64,000 nt of DNA from Granulosicoccus sp036478565 (GCA_965224525.1 OZ245050.1:1798001-1862000); one strand, 5' to 3'; numbered from the stretch's first letter, positions 44,101-52,357 are shown. Notes: generated by a model not told the origin, from the sequence alone. Made by a program: numbers and translations.

Positions 44101-44877
44101 ATGGATTTAGGAATACGCGGCCGTAAAGCCATCATTTGTGCATCCAGTCGCGGTCTGGGTCGGGCCTGTGCGCTGGCTCTGGCCGAAGCCGGTGTTGATG
44201 TCACCATCAATGGCCGCGACGAATCAGCACTTGAGACAACTCGAAAGGATCTTTCTGCGCTTGGTGTGGATGTAGCGGTAGTTGTGGCCGATGTCAGCAC
44301 AGAGTCCGGGCAGGCGGCCCTGCTGGCGGCATGCCCGGAGCCTGATATTCTGGTGAACAACAATGGCGGTCCGCCGCACAAAGACTACCGCGAATTAAAT
44401 CGCCACGCGATGCTTGAAGGTGTCACCATGAATATGGTCACGCCGATAGAACTGATTCAGAAAACACTGGATGGCATGTGTGAACGAGGGTTTGGACGTA
44501 TAGTCAATATCACCTCAGCATCCGTACGCATGCCCATTCCCGGGCTAGATCTTTCCAGTGGTGCTCGGGCGGGTCTGATCGCGTTTCTGGCAGGTGTTAC
44601 GCGAACCGTAGCAGACAAAGGTGTCACCATTAACCACCTTTTGCCGGGTGCTTTCGATACGGATCGATTGCGAGGTGGGCTTGAATTTGCAGCGCAACGT
44701 ACCGGCAAGCCAGTTGAAGTAATTGCTGCGGGACGAGCTGCAGGTATCCCGGCCGGGCGGTTTGGCCGACCAGATGAGTTTGGTGCCGCCTGTGCATTTC
44801 TGTGCAGTTCGCAGGCAGCCTATGTGACTGGTCAGAGTCTGCTGATTGACGGTGGTATGTACAACAGCGCTTTCTAA
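44101..44877 (+). CDS. SDR family oxidoreductase with non-canonical active site
   Basis: A 258-residue Rossmann-fold protein. The nucleotide-binding glycine motif is CASSRGLGRA (residues 13-22) and the stabilising NNNGG is at 86-90. The catalytic serine lies in ITSAS near 139, but where YxxxK is expected there is SSGAR, giving S152 and R156. A subgroup of FabG-like SDRs has this change, so it is probably a natural divergent class rather than a mutation. The C-terminal LIDGGMY is standard. Substrate and activity cannot be inferred; it may reduce by another mechanism or act in a non-enzymatic role. Confidence 0.88.
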   Translation: MDLGIRGRKAIICASSRGLGRACALALAEAGVDVTINGRDESALETTRKDLSALGVDVAVVVADVSTESGQAALLAACPEPDILVNNNGGPPHKDYRELNRHAMLEGVTMNMVTPIELIQKTLDGMCERGFGRIVNITSASVRMPIPGLDLSSGARAGLIAFLAGVTRTVADKGVTINHLLPGAFDTDRLRGGLEFAAQRTGKPVEVIAAGRAAGIPAGRFGRPDEFGAACAFLCSSQAAYVTGQSLLIDGGMYNSAF

Positions 44878-45069
44878 GGCTCGGATTCAATTAAAAACCT
44901 CGACTGGCGCACACTTTAGCTTTCGATCATGATGCGTATAGTGTGATGCGGCATACACTTGTTTAGCCGAATGAGACTCTCACGGGGTGTCGAGGTTGCC
45001 TACGAGAGGCTGCCCATCCCAGGCATTGATTTAGCTCGGCTGCCCACTTTCCAATTGACGAGTATCCCC

Positions 45070-46410
45070 ATGAATCGCATTGCTGTTACTAGCCAAATAG
45101 TTCTTGTATTTCTGACTACTCTGCCACTGTCTGCAGCCGTTTTTGCAGCGCCAGTTGATAACGTCGTTGCAACTGCTGTCAGTGCAAACGAGGTAAAACT
45201 AGCCTGGAACACTCAGGCAGACGCTGCTTACTACGATGTCTATCAGGACAGCATGCGCGCTGTCACGGGGTTGAGCGACACCACGGTTGTTATTGAAGAC
45301 CTGTCCCCCGCAACAACGTACCAATTTTTTATAACGGCCTGTGATGTCAGCGGCGTATGTACCGAGGCATCGTCACAAGTTGATGTCACCACACAGGATT
45401 CGGGTCCGGATTCGCCCGAAACCTGTCCGCCATCTTCAGATGGCTCATCACCAGTGGCGACTTATGTTAACCATCAGGATGGTACGGCGACTCTGAGCTG
45501 GTGTAGCGTAGAAGAAGCGTTGGGTTATAACCTGTTTATTAGTGGTGACTACGTATCAACCATTTATGGTACTTCAATAGATTTTGATACGTTGATTGAA
45601 GTAGACAATGAATACCAGGTAGCCTGGTTCAGCGAGAACAATTACCCGGCAAAATCAGCCATTGCTACTGAAACTGGCGGCGCAGACAGGCCCGAAACAC
45701 CTGAGTCAGCAGGTGCATTGGCGCAACTGGAAGCGGCAAATAGACTTAGCGAAAATGCCATAGAGGTCTTTTTTACACGCCACGCGGAAAAGATGACCAT
45801 GCAGGAAGAGACCAGCGATGGTGCCTATGAGGATGTTTGCGGTGTAGATAAATGTGCGGAAGTATTAAATACCAAAGGTGAGTTGCGGGCTGAGTTGCTG
45901 GCGGACGCGTTTTATGAGGCTGGAATAACATCTCGTCTGACGCATGCATTTTCCAGCCATAAGATTCGCACTCGTCAGACTATCGAGATGATTACAGCGG
46001 ATGCCGGTTTGGCCAGTGATATCGACAAGAATCCAGGTGACGGAATACAGGAGCTGCCGGTCAGCAATGATGATGGTTCAGATGCCACTGAACTTAATCC
46101 GGAAAGCACTAAACGCTCCAAGGCGCCGACCATAGCTGCGCTGATGAACCTTGCACCGGGTAGTGTTGTGCTGGTAGCGGGCCATAGCGGTACGCTTTAC
46201 GACATTATGGCTGGCATTGGTCTTGACGACGCCTGTGTGAAAGCGGCGGTTGAAACTTGTGATCAGGCGCGCTACCCGATCAATGCCAAGGGCAAGGTCA
46301 AGAACTTTGGTGATATCTGGAAAGTTACCTTGATCGATGGTGCTGCAGAATTTGTCTACCGTGCGAACTTGCAACCACTGGCGCTGGAGCTGAACGAACT
46401 GGCTCAGTAG
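45070..46410 (+). CDS. Secreted fibronectin III-histidine phosphatase fusion
   Basis: A 446-residue protein. The ATG at 45070 begins a signal peptide (MNRIAVTSQIVLVFLTTLPL, cleaved near AAP); the longer frame from 44959 starts at TTG and hides it. Residues 28-108 are a fibronectin III domain (LAWNTQADAAYYDVY, LSPATTYQFFITA), with a second, weaker beta module to about 195. The C-terminal half is a histidine phosphatase: catalytic FFTRHAEK at 235-241 and VLVAGHSGT. The RHAEK variant of the RHG motif occurs in periplasmic PGM-like proteins. The substrate is unknown; a periplasmic sugar or nucleotide phosphate is plausible. Confidence 0.82.
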   Translation: MNRIAVTSQIVLVFLTTLPLSAAVFAAPVDNVVATAVSANEVKLAWNTQADAAYYDVYQDSMRAVTGLSDTTVVIEDLSPATTYQFFITACDVSGVCTEASSQVDVTTQDSGPDSPETCPPSSDGSSPVATYVNHQDGTATLSWCSVEEALGYNLFISGDYVSTIYGTSIDFDTLIEVDNEYQVAWFSENNYPAKSAIATETGGADRPETPESAGALAQLEAANRLSENAIEVFFTRHAEKMTMQEETSDGAYEDVCGVDKCAEVLNTKGELRAELLADAFYEAGITSRLTHAFSSHKIRTRQTIEMITADAGLASDIDKNPGDGIQELPVSNDDGSDATELNPESTKRSKAPTIAALMNLAPGSVVLVAGHSGTLYDIMAGIGLDDACVKAAVETCDQARYPINAKGKVKNFGDIWKVTLIDGAAEFVYRANLQPLALELNELAQ

Positions 46411-46456
46411 AGGATACGTTTGCGCCGCTGTTACCGTGGTCAAGCAGTATTCAGAT

Positions 46457-46486
46457 ACCGGAGCGCCTCATGACAGGCGTTCCGGT
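46457..46486. terminator. Bidirectional terminator hairpin
   Basis: ACCGGAGCGCCT and AGGCGTTCCGGT pair over 12 bp with one G-U and a 6-base loop. It sits between the convergent FN3-phosphatase and norF genes and likely ends both transcripts, although the T-run is short. Confidence 0.7.
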
Positions 46487-46536
46487 TCTGCCGGCTGTCC
46501 GGTCGGGCACTGAGCAAGCCGTAGCGAGCACTGGTC

Positions 46537-46809
46537 TTACTGTCCAGCGCTGACAACATAGCTCACAGCAATGGCGATGCACACCAGCCACAGCCAGCCA
46601 TACATGATGACGCGCCAGAGTAACGAAACTCCACGCAGTTCCATGAAATCTCGAATGATAAAAACTCCTTTGGCCAAGACGGTAAGCAACAGAAATAAAA
46701 CTGTTGGTATGCCTGAAAATTCCAATGCACCAATGCTGTAGGTGATCAGAGTCAATAGCACCATAACTACCCAAATGGCGTGTACGTTATAGAGTTTTTG
46801 TAACTGCAT
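46537..46809 (-). CDS. norF: NorF-like protein (cytochrome c oxidase subunit IV-type), copy 1
   Basis: A 90-residue protein with three hydrophobic helices. The KGVFIIRDFMELRG segment in the second half is the motif seen in NorF and the small subunit-IV-like family. It lies 7 bp after norE on the same strand, the usual norEF order. NorF supports full nitric oxide reductase activity in Paracoccus, but its exact role is not known. A second copy is at 51781-52113. Confidence 0.8.
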   Translation of the reverse strand: MQLQKLYNVHAIWVVMVLLTLITYSIGALEFSGIPTVLFLLLTVLAKGVFIIRDFMELRGVSLLWRVIMYGWLWLVCIAIAVSYVVSAGQ

Positions 46810-46816
46810 GGGCCGT

Positions 46817-47413
46817 TTAACGTATCACATAGACAAGCGGAAATAGAACTATCCATACCAGATCAACCATATGCCAGTAGACTGCACCGGTTTCGATGCC
46901 GATATGGTTATCCTGGCTGTAGAATCCTCGTTTGGCTTTAATAACAATCGCAGTCAGTATGATCATTCCTAAAATGACGTGCAGAAAGTGGAACAGGGTG
47001 AGCGACAAATAAAACATATAGAAGGTGTTGGTGCTCATGTTTATTCCATGAACGAATTTGTCGTAATACTCGATCGACTTTATACACAAAAAACCGGCAC
47101 CCCCGCCAAGCGCGGCATACAACCAGTGAATGCAGTGGCTCAGATTACCTTCTCTAATGGCATTGACTGCACGCACCACAAAGTAGCTGGATGTGATGAG
47201 AATGAGTGTATTCAGTGCCCCCAGTTCGCTGCTTAAAGTGAGCTGATACTTATTGAACAAATCAACGTTTTGAACGCGTTTTATTGAGTAAATAACAAAG
47301 AAAATTGCAAATACAAGCAATTCCATAAAAATAAAAAACCAGATGGCCAAATCCCCTGGCAGGAGCCGGGGTACGTACCGGGTGCTTGCAGTCACAGGAT
47401 GAATTGGCATCAT
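46817..47413 (-). CDS. norE: NorE-like protein (cytochrome c oxidase subunit III family), copy 1
   Basis: A 198-residue protein with five or six helices. RLLPGDLAIWFFIFMELLVFA at the N-terminus (residues 16-36), LTLFHFLHVILGM and VYWHMVDLVWIVLFPLVYV at the C-terminus match subunit III-like NorE. It is divergent from norC and preceded by its own FNR/NNR-type box. The leader would be only about 10 bases if the predicted start site is right, so translation may use the second of the two adjacent ATG codons. It assists NO reductase assembly or function in other denitrifiers. Confidence 0.87.
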   Translation of the reverse strand: MMPIHPVTASTRYVPRLLPGDLAIWFFIFMELLVFAIFFVIYSIKRVQNVDLFNKYQLTLSSELGALNTLILITSSYFVVRAVNAIREGNLSHCIHWLYAALGGGAGFLCIKSIEYYDKFVHGINMSTNTFYMFYLSLTLFHFLHVILGMIILTAIVIKAKRGFYSQDNHIGIETGAVYWHMVDLVWIVLFPLVYVIR

Positions 47414-47457
47414 AGAAAACTATGGCTGCAATTTAGCGCCGTTGGGTTGCTATTGCA

Positions 47458-47471
47458 TTGATGATTGTCAA
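47458..47471 (-). promoter_or_regulatory. FNR/NNR-type operator for norEF copy 1
   Basis: TTGATGATTGTCAA fits TTGAY-N4-RTCAA exactly. On the minus strand TAAATT at 47435-47430 is a fair -10, which puts the box centre at about -41.5 from a start near 47423, the class II position. Confidence 0.72.
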
Positions 47472-47559
47472 GTTGAGACTGTGCGACGTGGCAAAGAGCA
47501 TGTTGTGAGCGCCCGGCGCGAGTTTGCAGGATGCGTCAAATCACGCATTTGCACTTGAC

Positions 47560-47573
47560 TTGACCAATATCAA
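47560..47573 (+). promoter_or_regulatory. FNR/NNR-type operator for norCB
   Basis: TTGACCAATATCAA fits TTGAY-N4-RTCAA exactly. TAGTAT at 47596-47601 is a good -10, so the box centre is about -41.5 from a start near 47608. Either FNR or an NO-sensing Dnr/NnrR protein could bind; the sequence does not tell them apart. Confidence 0.78.
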
Positions 47574-47635
47574 GGACGCTCTTCTCCACTCAAAATAGTA
47601 TGCGAAACTTGCATTAATAGTGGGTTAAAACAGCA

Positions 47636-48073
47636 ATGAGAGAGACCTTCACCAAGGGGATGGCTCGAAATATCTACTATGGAGGCAGTGTATTCTTCCT
47701 CCTGGTACTTTTTGGGCTGACTTTCGATACAGTAAATCGTCTGCCGACCACCGATAACCGTGAGAACCTGACCGAACAGGTTGCTGCCGGTAAACGGATA
47801 TGGGAAATCAATAATTGTATTGGTTGTCATACCCTGCTGGGTGAAGGAGCCTACTTTGCCCCCGAGTTGGGTAACGTCTATACCCGTTTCGGTGAGAGCA
47901 CCGTGGCTATCAAGGCTTTCATAAAAAGCCGACCAGAAAATGGTATACCCGGGCGACGCAGCATGCCGCAGTTCAATTTGACCGACGATGAGCTGGAGGA
48001 GATTGCGCAGTTCCTGAAATATGTCGATGGTGTGAAAACCGCCAGAGACTGGCCGCCAAATATCCAAGGGTAA
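47636..48073 (+). CDS. norC: Nitric oxide reductase subunit C (cytochrome c)
   Basis: A 145-residue membrane-anchored c-type cytochrome. A single N-terminal helix (residues 13-33) is followed by the heme-binding CIGCH at 61-65 and the axial methionine M110 in RRSMPQF. It passes electrons to NorB for the reduction of two NO to N2O. GEGAYFAPELGNV after the heme site is the NorC signature. It lies 12 bp upstream of norB and downstream of an FNR/NNR box. Confidence 0.96.
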   Translation: MRETFTKGMARNIYYGGSVFFLLVLFGLTFDTVNRLPTTDNRENLTEQVAAGKRIWEINNCIGCHTLLGEGAYFAPELGNVYTRFGESTVAIKAFIKSRPENGIPGRRSMPQFNLTDDELEEIAQFLKYVDGVKTARDWPPNIQG

Positions 48074-48085
48074 GGGGATACAGAT

Positions 48086-49483
48086 ATGAAATATCAATCA
48101 CAAGGCATTGCGAAGCTCTACTTTATTGCGGCGATCGGGCTTTTTGTTGGACAGATTTTGTTTGGTGTCATTATGGGCCTGCAATACGTCATGGGGGACT
48201 TCCTGTTCCCGGCCATACCATTCAACGTGGCCCGTATGGTTCATACAAACCTGTTGATCGTGTGGTTATTGTTTGGATTTATGGGTTCAGCCTACTTCCT
48301 GGTACCTGAGGAGTCGGAACGCGAACTGTATGCACCGTGGCTAGCGAAATTAATGTTCTGGGTATTTCTGCTTGCAGGAGCGTTAACCATTCTGGGCTAT
48401 TTGCTGGTTCCCTACGCCAAGCTTGCCGAATTGACCATGAATGACTTGTTACCGACCATGGGCCGGGAATTTCTTGAACAGCCGACGATTACCAAAATAG
48501 GCATTGTCATAGTCGCGCTTGCATTCCTGTTCAATATTGGTATGACAATTCTCACTGGGCGAAAAACCGTTATAACGCTCGTTTTACTGACAGGCCTAAC
48601 GGGTCTGGCCGTCTTCTTCCTGTTCTCCTTCTATAACCCTGACAACATTGTTCTCGACAAGTACTTCTGGTGGTTTGTTGTACATCTATGGGTGGAGGGC
48701 GTTTGGGAGCTGATCATGGCCTCAATGCTTGCCTATGTGCTAATCAAGGTTACTGGCGTTGACCGCGAAGTCATCGAAAAATGGTTGTATATAATCATTG
48801 CGATGGCTCTGATTTCGGGTCTTATCGGAACCGGGCATCATTTCTTCTGGATAGGAACGCCCGATTACTGGCAATGGCTCGGATCGGTGTTTTCGGCACT
48901 TGAACCGATACCGTTCTTCATGATGACCCTGTTTGCCTTTAATGTTGTAAACAAGAGGCGCCGGGACCACCCCAACAAGGCGGCAGTTTTGTGGGCCCTG
49001 GGAACAGCCGTTATGGCGTTTCTTGGTGCCGGAGTCTGGGGGTTCCTGCATACCCTTTCGCCGGTGAATTACTACACGCATGGCACCCAGGTGACGGCGG
49101 CTCACGGGCATATGGCATTTTACGGTGCCTATGTCATGGTGGTTTTGACCATGATCTCCTACGCCATGCCGATTATCCGGGGCCGGGTGGCAGCTAATCA
49201 GAGAGCGCAAGTACTGGAAATGTGGTCATTCTGGTTAATGACGGTTTCAATGGTGTTTATAACCTTGTTTCTGACCGGCGCAGGTATTTTGCAGGTGTAT
49301 TTGCAGCGTTATTCGGATTCACCCGAACCGTTCATGGTTGTGCAGGAGAAACTTGAAATTTTTTACTGGTTGCGGGAGGGTGCGGGACTGATATTTCTCG
49401 TCGGTCTCATTCTTTACTGTTATAGCTTTTTCGCAAAAGGCGATGATGTAATAGTCAATGAGAACGTGGCAGTACCAGGCTAA
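48086..49483 (+). CDS. norB: Nitric oxide reductase subunit B
   Basis: A 465-residue heme-copper-type catalytic subunit with twelve helices. Ligands correspond by a constant offset of 7 to the Pseudomonas enzyme: H53 and H342 (heme b), H340 (heme b3), H200, H251 and H252 (FeB), plus E204 in the active site. It lacks the quinol-oxidising N-terminal extension, so it is the cytochrome c-dependent cNor. It forms a complex with NorC. A strong terminator follows. Confidence 0.97.
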   Translation: MKYQSQGIAKLYFIAAIGLFVGQILFGVIMGLQYVMGDFLFPAIPFNVARMVHTNLLIVWLLFGFMGSAYFLVPEESERELYAPWLAKLMFWVFLLAGALTILGYLLVPYAKLAELTMNDLLPTMGREFLEQPTITKIGIVIVALAFLFNIGMTILTGRKTVITLVLLTGLTGLAVFFLFSFYNPDNIVLDKYFWWFVVHLWVEGVWELIMASMLAYVLIKVTGVDREVIEKWLYIIIAMALISGLIGTGHHFFWIGTPDYWQWLGSVFSALEPIPFFMMTLFAFNVVNKRRRDHPNKAAVLWALGTAVMAFLGAGVWGFLHTLSPVNYYTHGTQVTAAHGHMAFYGAYVMVVLTMISYAMPIIRGRVAANQRAQVLEMWSFWLMTVSMVFITLFLTGAGILQVYLQRYSDSPEPFMVVQEKLEIFYWLREGAGLIFLVGLILYCYSFFAKGDDVIVNENVAVPG

Positions 49484-49502
49484 GAAACTGCTCGCTGGAC
49501 AT

Positions 49503-49533
49503 GGGAAAACCGCCGCTTGCTGGCGGTTTTCCC
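49503..49533 (+). terminator. Terminator hairpin after norB
   Basis: GGGAAAACCGCC and GGCGGTTTTCCC form a perfect 12-bp stem with a 7-base loop 20 bp after the norB stop. The downstream nor genes lie past it, so they need read-through or their own promoter. Confidence 0.8.
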
Positions 49534-49569
49534 TATTGAAAGCCGCATTTCTCTTACCAACAGGCTGAT

Positions 49570-49932
49570 ATGGCAAGCACATCACAACAGAGTGAGCAAT
49601 CGTTGAAGAACGCCTCAAATGCTGCATTGGCGTCGCTTCTCAACTTAACACTATTACCTGGTATCAGTTTTATTGCGCTGCTGTTTTGCCTCAGGAAGTC
49701 TCATCCCGAAAGAATAGACCACTATCATGCCGTGCTGGGTATCAAGATAAATATTGCAGCTGCCTTTGCGCTGTTCTGTGTTAGTGCATTGATGATACTG
49801 ATAGGCGGGTTTGATTCGCCGTGGACCTGGGTTTATGTTATTTCCTATTTTACGATTGTACATACGGTGTTTATCGTTTTTGCAATATGGGCGCTTGTCA
49901 GATCGTGGTCAGGGGATAAATTGAGGTCATGA
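49570..49932 (+). CDS. Membrane protein in nor cluster, DUF4870-like
   Basis: A 120-residue protein with three hydrophobic helices. LRKSHPERIDHYHAVLGIKINIA between helices 1 and 2 resembles the H-A-x-x-x-x-N/K-x-x-I pattern of DUF4870/Tic20-like proteins. It lies between norB and norQ, where related membrane proteins are found in some denitrifying gammaproteobacteria. Function unknown; the gene at 50766 has a similar layout. The family call is by eye. Confidence 0.65.
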   Translation: MASTSQQSEQSLKNASNAALASLLNLTLLPGISFIALLFCLRKSHPERIDHYHAVLGIKINIAAAFALFCVSALMILIGGFDSPWTWVYVISYFTIVHTVFIVFAIWALVRSWSGDKLRS

Positions 49933-49968
49933 ACGTGAATAGCTCAGATCAGGCAGCAATCGCTAATT

Positions 49969-50748
49969 ATGTGTGAGATACCCTACTATCAACCCCAGAA
50001 TAGCGAAGTGCAGCTTTTCGAACACGCCTATCAGAACCAGCTTCCAATGCTGATCAAAGGCCCCACCGGCTGTGGGAAAACACGTTTCATCCAACACATG
50101 GCAGCCAGTCTTGGGCGGCCGTTATACACCGTGGCTTGCCATGATGACTTGACTGCAGCGGATCTGGTCGGCAGGCACTTAATTGGTGACGGTGAAACCT
50201 ATTGGCAGGACGGGCCTCTGAGCAAGGCGGTTAAAGAGGGTGCAATCTGTTATCTGGACGAAATTGTTGAAGCCCGTAAGGATACGACCGTTGTACTCCA
50301 TCCACTTTCTGATGATCGCAGAATGCTGCCAATAGAGCGTACCGGAGAGGTGCTGCAGGCTCCTCCAGAGTTCATGCTGGTGGTCTCGTATAACCCGGGA
50401 TATCAGAATCTACTGAAAGGCATGAAGCCATCTACGCGCCAACGATTCGTCGCTATGCGGTTTAACTACCCGGACATCGACACTGAAACTCAAATAGTTC
50501 AAAAAGAAACGGATATAGACAAGGAGACGGCAACCCGCTTGATAGAGCTTGCGCATTCACTGCGCGTATTAAAAGAACATGATTTGGAAGAATCTGCATC
50601 AACCCGATTGCTTGTTTACGCTGCTACCTTGATAAATTCAGGCTTCGAGCCCCTTGAGGCTTGCCGGGCGGCCATTGTTGAGCCATTGACTGATGATGAG
50701 GAAACAGTTGATGCTTTGATGGAGGTTGTACGGGCAAAATTCGGTTGA
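49969..50748 (+). CDS. norQ: NorQ, MoxR-type AAA ATPase
   Basis: A 259-residue AAA ATPase of the CbbQ/NirQ/NorQ group. Walker A GPTGCGKT is at 31-38 and Walker B ICYLDEIVEARKD near 93-105; sensor SYNPGYQ and arginine-finger PSTRQRF follow. With NorD it inserts or matures the metal centre of NorB. It lies between two membrane protein genes. Confidence 0.95.
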   Translation: MCEIPYYQPQNSEVQLFEHAYQNQLPMLIKGPTGCGKTRFIQHMAASLGRPLYTVACHDDLTAADLVGRHLIGDGETYWQDGPLSKAVKEGAICYLDEIVEARKDTTVVLHPLSDDRRMLPIERTGEVLQAPPEFMLVVSYNPGYQNLLKGMKPSTRQRFVAMRFNYPDIDTETQIVQKETDIDKETATRLIELAHSLRVLKEHDLEESASTRLLVYAATLINSGFEPLEACRAAIVEPLTDDEETVDALMEVVRAKFG

Positions 50749-50765
50749 ACGGGAGGGTATCTGGC

Positions 50766-51173
50766 GTGAATCAGCAAAACCTGAAGCAGTTGAAGAAAGC
50801 AGACCATATTGCTGCGATTGCTGAAGCTTTATTCATAGCCAACCTTCTCTTTATCGGTGTTGTCTACATTGCATTGTGGGTCTTGTATTTAGTGAAATAC
50901 AAGACTGCCTCAGCTGTCAGCAAGAGTCATTTGAAGCAAACCCTGATAGCAAGCACGATCAGTACACTCATCGTGTTAGTGCTGAACATCATTATTGTCT
51001 TGACCAGCGGTTATGCCTCAGCCACGGCACTTATAATGGCCGAAATGTACCTGATGCTTGTTGTTCCGGTTTTCCTGGTGATTGGCATTTTCGGGTTTAC
51101 CAAAGCAGTCAATGAACAGTTCTACAAATACCCCTTAATTGGCCGTTTGGCAGGTGTTGAGACGGACTCGTAG
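50766..51173 (+). CDS. Membrane protein in nor cluster, DUF4870-like (second)
   Basis: A 135-residue protein with three helices. I start it at the GTG at 50766, preceded by GGAGG; the TTG at 50745 has no ribosome site. The segment SKSHLKQTLIASTISTLI resembles the H-x-K-Q pattern of DUF4870/Tic20-like proteins and its layout parallels the gene at 49570, suggesting an old duplication. Its stop overlaps the GTG of norE copy 2. Function unknown. Confidence 0.65.
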   Translation: MNQQNLKQLKKADHIAAIAEALFIANLLFIGVVYIALWVLYLVKYKTASAVSKSHLKQTLIASTISTLIVLVLNIIIVLTSGYASATALIMAEMYLMLVVPVFLVIGIFGFTKAVNEQFYKYPLIGRLAGVETDS

Positions 51174-51784
51174 TGACAGCGCTCGCCCAGCCAGGATCGC
51201 GTAATACAGAATTCAGCTTTACCGGTAGCACTGCACGTATACCAGGCAGCTTGGCCATCTGGTTCGCCATCCTTGCAGAAATGAGCGAGTTTGCGATCAT
51301 GTTTATCGTCTACTTTCTGGCAAAGGTGCATAATCCTGAATTGTTTAGTGAAGGCCCGACGAAGCTCAATACGCTTGCTGGCACTATTAACACGCTGGTC
51401 ATGCTGACTAGCAGCTATTTTGTTATCAGGGCTGTCATTGCCATTCGTTCCAACAGACAAGGGGCGAGCACCCGCTGGCTTTGGGCAGCGGTGGTTTGTG
51501 GCGTGATTTATCTGGCAATCAAGGTTTTTGAGTATCAATGGAACTCGGCACAGGGGCTTGATACTGAGACCAATATTTTCTATGGCGTGTACTATTACGT
51601 CACGTTTAATCACTTTTTACATGTCGGGTGGGGCAGTGCTGCCATAGTGTGGGTGATATTTCGAATCAACACGGGCGTCTACACGCAAAATCAGCATGAA
51701 GGGTTGATCAATATCGCGGTGTATTGGCACATGATAGATCTTGCCTGGATAACGATATTTCCACTGGTGTACGTCATCAGATGA
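51173..51784 (+). CDS. norE: NorE-like protein (cytochrome c oxidase subunit III family), copy 2
   Basis: A 203-residue protein with the same ends as copy 1: IPGSLAIWFAILAEMSEFAIM at residues 24-44 and VYWHMIDLAWITIFPLVYVIR at the C-terminus. Shared patterns such as INTLVMLTSSYFVIRAVIAI show the two are homologous but clearly diverged, so this is not a recent duplication. The GTG start overlaps the preceding stop by one base and the stop overlaps norF copy 2 by four bases. Confidence 0.87.
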   Translation: MTALAQPGSRNTEFSFTGSTARIPGSLAIWFAILAEMSEFAIMFIVYFLAKVHNPELFSEGPTKLNTLAGTINTLVMLTSSYFVIRAVIAIRSNRQGASTRWLWAAVVCGVIYLAIKVFEYQWNSAQGLDTETNIFYGVYYYVTFNHFLHVGWGSAAIVWVIFRINTGVYTQNQHEGLINIAVYWHMIDLAWITIFPLVYVIR

Positions 51785-52113
51785 GCAATTTAACATCACT
51801 GGCCAGGCGCGCTGTAGAAAGTGGGGGTTTGCCGCAAATACGGTTCATTAAATACCTGTGGCTTTCACTCATCGGCTTGACTTTGTTCAGCGCTTATATA
51901 GCAGAACGAGCTGATACTGGTTTTCTGGAAGTCAGCATCATGGCATTGGTGCTGGCGATCAAGGGGCGGATCATCGTCGACCACTTTATGGAATTGAAAC
52001 ACTCGCATGTTGTGTTAAGAACACTTATGCGAGTCTATTTCTATGTCATTCCGGCTTTGATCATTATTGTTTATCTATTTCCAGAGCAGATAGCGAGGTG
52101 GACGCAATTATGA
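51781..52113 (+). CDS. norF: NorF-like protein (cytochrome c oxidase subunit IV-type), copy 2
   Basis: A 110-residue protein with three helices. I start it at the ATG at 51781, overlapping norE by ATGA; a longer frame from 51724 lies within norE. AIKGRIIVDHFMELKHS is the equivalent of the R-D-F-M-E-L motif in copy 1. It overlaps the zinc-ribbon gene by four bases, so norE2, norF2 and the next gene are translationally coupled. Confidence 0.8.
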   Translation: MSNLTSLARRAVESGGLPQIRFIKYLWLSLIGLTLFSAYIAERADTGFLEVSIMALVLAIKGRIIVDHFMELKHSHVVLRTLMRVYFYVIPALIIIVYLFPEQIARWTQL

Positions 52114-52322
52114 GCCGAATGGTGCAGCCTGTTTGCCAGCACTGCGGAAACGTGGTAAAGCCCAAGAGTGAACACTGCTCCGGCTGCGGCATGCCATTGT
52201 CTCCGCAGGCGCATCGCTCCCCGCAGGCAAGGTTTTTAATGTGGTTTAGCGCTCTGGTTGTCTTTTGCATCGTGGTGATGTTGCTGCTACCACCAGACTG
52301 GTCAACGCGCCTGAGAGAGTAA
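52110..52322 (+). CDS. Small zinc-ribbon membrane protein
   Basis: A 70-residue protein: an N-terminal zinc ribbon with CQHCG and CSGCG pairs (four cysteines, residues 9-31) and one membrane helix (residues 44-62, FLMWFSALVVFCIVVMLLL). The ATG overlaps the norF2 stop by ATGA. A ribbon on a single helix could bind a metal or partner at the membrane and may help maturation of the reductase together with NorQ and NorD; this is inference from position only. Confidence 0.75.
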   Translation: MSRMVQPVCQHCGNVVKPKSEHCSGCGMPLSPQAHRSPQARFLMWFSALVVFCIVVMLLLPPDWSTRLRE

Positions 52323-52357
52323 TTATGTATTTAATCCAGCGCTAACGCACACTTCCA

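Noticed and set aside
47570..48097. 175-codon minus-strand ORF opposite norC
   Set aside because: Antisense to norC with its heme motif, and it would run through the norC promoter region.
48740..49210. 156-codon minus-strand ORF opposite norB
   Set aside because: Antisense to the helix-rich part of norB; unusual His/Arg composition typical of a shadow frame.
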